A stretch of DNA of 18,828 bases from positions 1 to 18,828 of the forward strand of contig LVLI01000427.1 of NCBI GenBank assembly GCA_001687465.1. The letters are read 5' to 3'. The position numbers were made by a program, and so were the translations under genes. Position 1 is the first letter of the stretch; every line of letters starts with the position of its first letter. A model generated the notes under the pieces. It did not search any database, was not told the origin of the DNA, and worked only from the letters and a program-made list of their open reading frames with translations. The DNA comes from Halocafeteria seosinensis. Lineage: Eukaryota; Sar; Bigyra; Bicosoecida. Shown piece by piece: positions 15,801 to 18,828 of this stretch.

Positions 15801-17653
15801 TAGCACGTACACTGACAGGGTTCGCACTTCGTATGGCCGGTCTCAAATTCCCCAGCGGGACATTCCCCGCAAGCAGATTTTCCACGATTACTAGTCTCGC
15901 CGGCTGTAGCGCAACCATTCGAATCCGAGCTATTGAATAAGCGATAGATTAACAAATTAAATCCGCACTTACCAGGGCATGTTTTACACTTTGTGTTCTG
16001 ATGTTCGAATTCCCCCGACGGGCACTGCGAGCAGCTCGACCACCCTTCCTTACTAGTTCCGCCATCTTCAGTGGAAAATTAAAGATTGCTTGAGGTAGTT
16101 TGAAGCATTTTATTCTAGGTCCTATTGGTACATACTCGGACAGGGATCGCAACCACTTTGATCTCTGTTAGTGTGCTTGCCTGCAGGACACTCAATGCAG
16201 TCCCGTGCGCTGGCGGAGCCACGTAGGCTTGTCTGACCCGCTGTGCTTCAAAGACGAAAAATGTAGAATGCTTGCCTTATCCATGTTAATAAAACAGGGA
16301 CGTGGATGTACACGCACTACAGGAGAGAATTACTTACAGGGGCAATTGTTACACGTCGTATGCCCACTCTCATACTTCCCAGCGGGACAGGAAGAGCAGC
16401 TAGAATATCCTTGGTTGCTTGTCTCTCCATCTGACAGAGATGAAAAACGGGAATACAGTTCACAGGTAAGAAAGAAGATCATCTGCAATTTAAACCTTCA
16501 GGAGCTTACTATCGCAGACATGGCAACGGTTGTTACTCTCGTATTCTCCCGCAGAACACGCGGAACAGCTTGACCACCCTGTATCACTTGTCTTTCCACC
16601 TGATGCAAAGAGGCACACTTAAACAACCGGGAGCTGTCATAAAGCACCGCCAGTAATCCTCTAACTTACTTGGACATCCGGAGCAACGTTTATGGGAAAC
16701 CTCGTATTTCCCAGCCGGACACGACGAACAACTTGACCAACCTTCACCACTTGTCTTTCCAACTGATCCGGAACAAGAGCAAATATGAAGTCTCAAAGAA
16801 AACCCAACTATAATTCAGAATTAACTGGACGTACCATCACAGAAGTCACAATCATTGTCGTTTTCGTATTTTCCAGGAGGACATGCCTCACAACTCGAGG
16901 ACCCATAACTCCCCGACGGACTTGTTTTTCCACCTGCAAGACATGCAAGAGCGCATTCAGCAATCGTACCAAGTTCTTGCATATCTACCAACTTACTCGG
17001 ACAAAAATTACATTTATTGACCCAGTCGTACTTCCCAGCCGGGCACGGCCAACAACTTGACCAACCTTTAGCACTTGTCTTTCCAACTGATCCGGAACAA
17101 GAACAAATATTAAGCCTTCAAGGAAAATCGGCTAGAATATAAATGAGGTCCACGTACCATCACAGAGGTGACAATCATTGTCGTTTTCGTATTTTCCAGG
17201 AGGACATGCCTCACAACTCGAGAACCCTTTACCACTTGTGTCCCCTCCTGACTCGCCGAAGCCAAACATAACGATATGGGCAACCCACGCCGGAACAAAG
17301 CCACTGTTGGCCAATCGCTTACCTTGACACCTTATGCATCCACTTTGTCCCGAGTTTGTCTTCTTTCCAGCAGCACACTCAAAGCACAACGGACTACCAT
17401 CAGCACTGGTTTCCCCACTCTGCGAGTACCGAACAGAAGCATACATTTACACACGACATAACGAATCACAGAGAGCTGTACTGTATCATACCGGACACGA
17501 TTCGCACAGCCAGCCATTAGAGTTTGTAAAGCTGCACCCTTTGCCGGCAGCACATCCGTAAGTTATACACTCGGGCAATCTTGGAATTTTGGCCCTAGCA
17601 GGCAGCATCCACAATGTCAACAGGAAAAAATGCAGACCGCAGACTAAATGCAT
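11191..17653 (-). CDS. Secreted multi-module cysteine-rich protein (ephrin-receptor-like/GCC2-GCC3 repeats), 38 exons
   Basis: I traced 38 exons; every intron is GT-AG (58-97 bp) and the joined frame stays open for 1265 codons. Exon 1 gives a signal peptide. Exons 2-38 each encode one module of 30-35 residues with the pattern GETSxxGSxxCxxCPAGxYExxHxxCxxCP. This matches the TNFR/ephrin-receptor-like cysteine repeat family found in extracellular proteins of many protists. All introns after the first are phase 1, so exons can be added or lost without breaking the frame. No kinase, membrane helix or other domain is seen. The protein is probably secreted or at the cell surface, with a binding or adhesive role unknown. 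The last exon also carries an extra half module (CGAG, then CDICPN) and then runs into an AT-rich inverted repeat that supplies the TGA. The true 3' end, perhaps with a membrane anchor, may therefore be missing. Confidence 0.85.
12956..14551 (-). other. Exons 19-28 of the cysteine-repeat gene
   Basis: Exons: 14459-14551, 14278-14382, 14106-14198, 13947-14039, 13791-13886, 13632-13724, 13481-13573, 13305-13409, 13122-13214, 12956-13060. Long-type exons are 14278, 13305 and 12956 (105 bp). Exon 13791 is 96 bp but has the long-type second half (HHTNSDQSGC). Exon 25 has GESS in place of GETS. Confidence 0.8.
14625..16065 (-). other. Exons 10-18 of the cysteine-repeat gene
   Basis: Exons: 15973-16065, 15811-15903, 15639-15731, 15484-15576, 15324-15416, 15149-15253, 14982-15074, 14800-14904, 14625-14717. 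All are 93 bp except the two 105-bp long-type exons at 15149 and 14800. Five short-type exons in a row (10-14) break the usual short/long alternation. Confidence 0.8.
16136..17419 (-). other. Exons 2-9 of the cysteine-repeat gene
   Basis: Exon coordinates, in transcript order: 17323-17419, 17158-17247, 16997-17086, 16835-16933, 16670-16762, 16510-16599, 16338-16430, 16136-16240. Lengths are 97, 90, 90, 99, 93, 90, 93 and 105 bp. Exon 2 starts in phase 0 and ends in phase 1; all following exons are 1-1. Several of these modules read GKTS or GDTS in place of GETS, and this 5' part is the most variable in length. Confidence 0.8.
16670..17247 (-). repeat. Recent tandem duplication of a two-exon block, introns included
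   Basis: The block 16997-17247 (exons 3-4) and the block 16670-16933 (exons 5-6) are offset by about 325 bp. They share long near-identical stretches, for example GTCGTTTTCGTATTTTCCAG in both first exons and CTTGTCTTTCCAACTGATCC across both exon/intron borders. The intron between the pair is also recognisably similar (71 and 72 bp). Similarity in intron sequence points to a recent event. Confidence 0.75.
17492..17653 (-). other. Exon 1: start codon, signal peptide and first cysteines
   Basis: The ATG is at 17653-17651. Residues 1-21 are a classical signal peptide with core LHFFLLTLWML and an ARA cleavage motif. A mature N-terminus with six Cys follows (PECITYGCAAGKGC, then CESCP). The exon ends CCG at 17492 before GTATGA, a phase-0 boundary, unlike all later ones. 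A weak TATAAC-like element lies about 35 bp upstream on the minus strand (17687-17692). Confidence 0.8.
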
Positions 17654-18828
17654 CACTATTTCTCTCGCTTCTTTTCGTGCATACGGTTATACAGTGTGGT
17701 TTTTGGAGCAGGTGGGTGTAGAAGAGCCCTGAAACAGTGTTCAAAGCCTCGTCGTGGAATGGGTCCTTCTACATATATTTCCCGGGTCCATGCTTGATGT
17801 ACAGTATGCACGTCCTAAATACTGCCAACACTACTTCAAAGACAACAATACGAGTTTCTGTATTGTCTAAAAAGGGTTGTTGGGGGTATGACACGGACAA
17901 TACAGTCAAGACAAGCAAACAAGAAATGAGCGTTGCACTCCCCCTCCCGGAAGAAAACCAACTGAGGTCCTTGGTCCATGGACTCCTTGGGCCCGCCAAT
18001 GGGGCGTCGCATGGAAGTGTCTAACACGTCTGGTGCTGCATGGCTTCCTTTTGTTCATGGGACCGTTCCATGTACTTGGTGGATACGGGGAATCTGGGGA
18101 ATGTGTCGCGAAAACACTCCATTTCTTCAAAGCGCCGGAGTTGTGGAGTGCCTCACACCCTCAAACGGAATGGAGATCTTCTGGGGGGAGTGGTACTGTG
18201 TTTATTTGCTACTAGCAAGCTATCCGAACTGTGACAGTATATTCGTCGTGGTGAGCAGTAGGAAACCCAGCTAATAGATGGTATCATACAGTGGAAGTTC
18301 AAGAGTAGTGTAGGTAAAATGTACACAATCGTGCCAACTCCGGAGGCCGTCGACTTTGTCGCTAGATCTTGCAAGATATACAAATTTTACAGGAATTACT
18401 TGTACAGAATCTGAATGGTACACAAGTCAAGTTTCATATGCATAGGAGGGTATAAGACAAAAATTTCTATACATTGTATCATAGTGCTGTTTGCTGCGAA
18501 AATTTTCGCCGAAAAACACCGAAAACCGAACTTCAACTTGGTCGCCAAAGTGCCACTTTGGCGACTGGGACCGGAAAAAAAAAAGTTCCCCAGCTGGGGA
18601 TGGGGAAGCCCCCCGGGACTATCCCCATTCCCCATGGGGAAGGTTTGGGGAAGAAACATCGAAGACTTAACATGTTTTATAAGTAGGTTGGGACACAAGT
18701 CCTGACAGGACAAGTTCAAAAATGTCCTGACACGCACTTCAACTTCAACCTGCACGCTTTCAAAATTTACTAGCCTTATATGCAGCGATATTCGAGGGTT
18801 TGCGATAAATCTTGCAACACTACACTTC
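17654..18828. other. Upstream intergenic region, no gene recognised
   Basis: Open stretches of up to about 98 codons occur on both strands but none shows a known domain, a convincing start or consistent coding character. The first 50 bp should hold the promoter and leader of the cysteine-repeat gene. A neighbouring gene with introns cannot be excluded. Confidence 0.5.
18496..18711. repeat. Cluster of five perfect palindromes/hairpins
   Basis: GCGAAAATTTTCGC lies at 18496-18509. Arms GTCGCCAAAGT and ACTTTGGCGAC with a 3-nt loop lie at 18541-18565. TCCCCAGCTGGGGA lies at 18587-18600, TTCCCCATGGGGAA at 18628-18641, and GTCCTG-A-CAGGAC at 18699-18711. The density suggests a structured repeat or foldback element; I cannot name it. 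Confidence 0.6.

Noticed and set aside
11431-17419. CRISPR-like or satellite array suggested by the regular ~168-bp period
   Set aside because: The repeated units are coding exons with conserved cysteines and splice sites; nucleotide identity between most units is low.
11191-17653. Many overlapping short open frames on both strands read as separate small genes
   Set aside because: Joining the GT-AG exons explains the whole stretch with one continuous frame and one repeated module; the short frames are exon fragments plus intron or antisense readings.
17737-18274. Plus-strand protein gene upstream of the host gene
   Set aside because: Two overlapping frames of about 95-98 codons lack recognisable motifs and consistent codon character; kept as unassigned sequence.

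Overview
The window joins two kinds of DNA. Positions 1 to about 8.4 kb are the right-hand part of an integrated Maverick/Polinton-type DNA virus (AT-rich, intronless, compact). Positions 11.2-17.65 kb are a more GC-balanced, intron-rich eukaryotic gene on the minus strand. The host is therefore a eukaryote, probably a protist or alga, with short GT-AG introns of 58-97 bp. The sequence does not let me name the lineage.

Viral part. On the plus strand are the C-terminal part of a packaging ATPase fused to a DUF5754-like domain (cut by the window edge), a VLTF3-like late transcription factor, a putative minor capsid (penton-type) protein, a small basic amphipathic protein, and an HNH/AP2 homing endonuclease broken by one frameshift. 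On the minus strand, convergent with these, are a chromodomain integrase, a 1209-residue protein-primed DNA polymerase B with a protease-like N-terminal domain, and a small RING finger protein. Major capsid protein and maturation protease are not in view and would lie to the left. Most intergenic gaps carry a perfect or near-perfect hairpin just after a stop codon, and several genes have a TATA-like box almost touching the start codon. This suggests a compact virus-type transcription scheme. Together the genes cover packaging, late transcription, capsid, integration and protein-primed replication.

Junction part (about 8.4-11.2 kb). A tandem array of roughly 384-bp units carries a 14-bp hairpin motif about every 190 bp. 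A 1214-bp hAT-type element with a perfect 8-bp target duplication interrupts it and holds a decayed transposase. An AT-rich block with a GGAAAAATGGTGAAT inverted repeat follows. The right end of the viral element lies somewhere in this stretch; one candidate end (11211) falls inside the last exon of the host gene.

Host gene (11191-17653, minus). I could trace 38 exons, all with GT-AG borders, that keep one open frame of about 1265 codons. They encode a signal peptide and then 37 cysteine-rich modules of the ephrin-receptor-like (GCC2/GCC3) type, essentially one module per exon, nearly all flanked by phase-1 introns. Its stop codon lies inside the AT-rich inverted repeat, so the natural 3' end may have been lost. 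From 17654 to the right edge I recognise no gene, only a cluster of palindromes near 18.5-18.7 kb.
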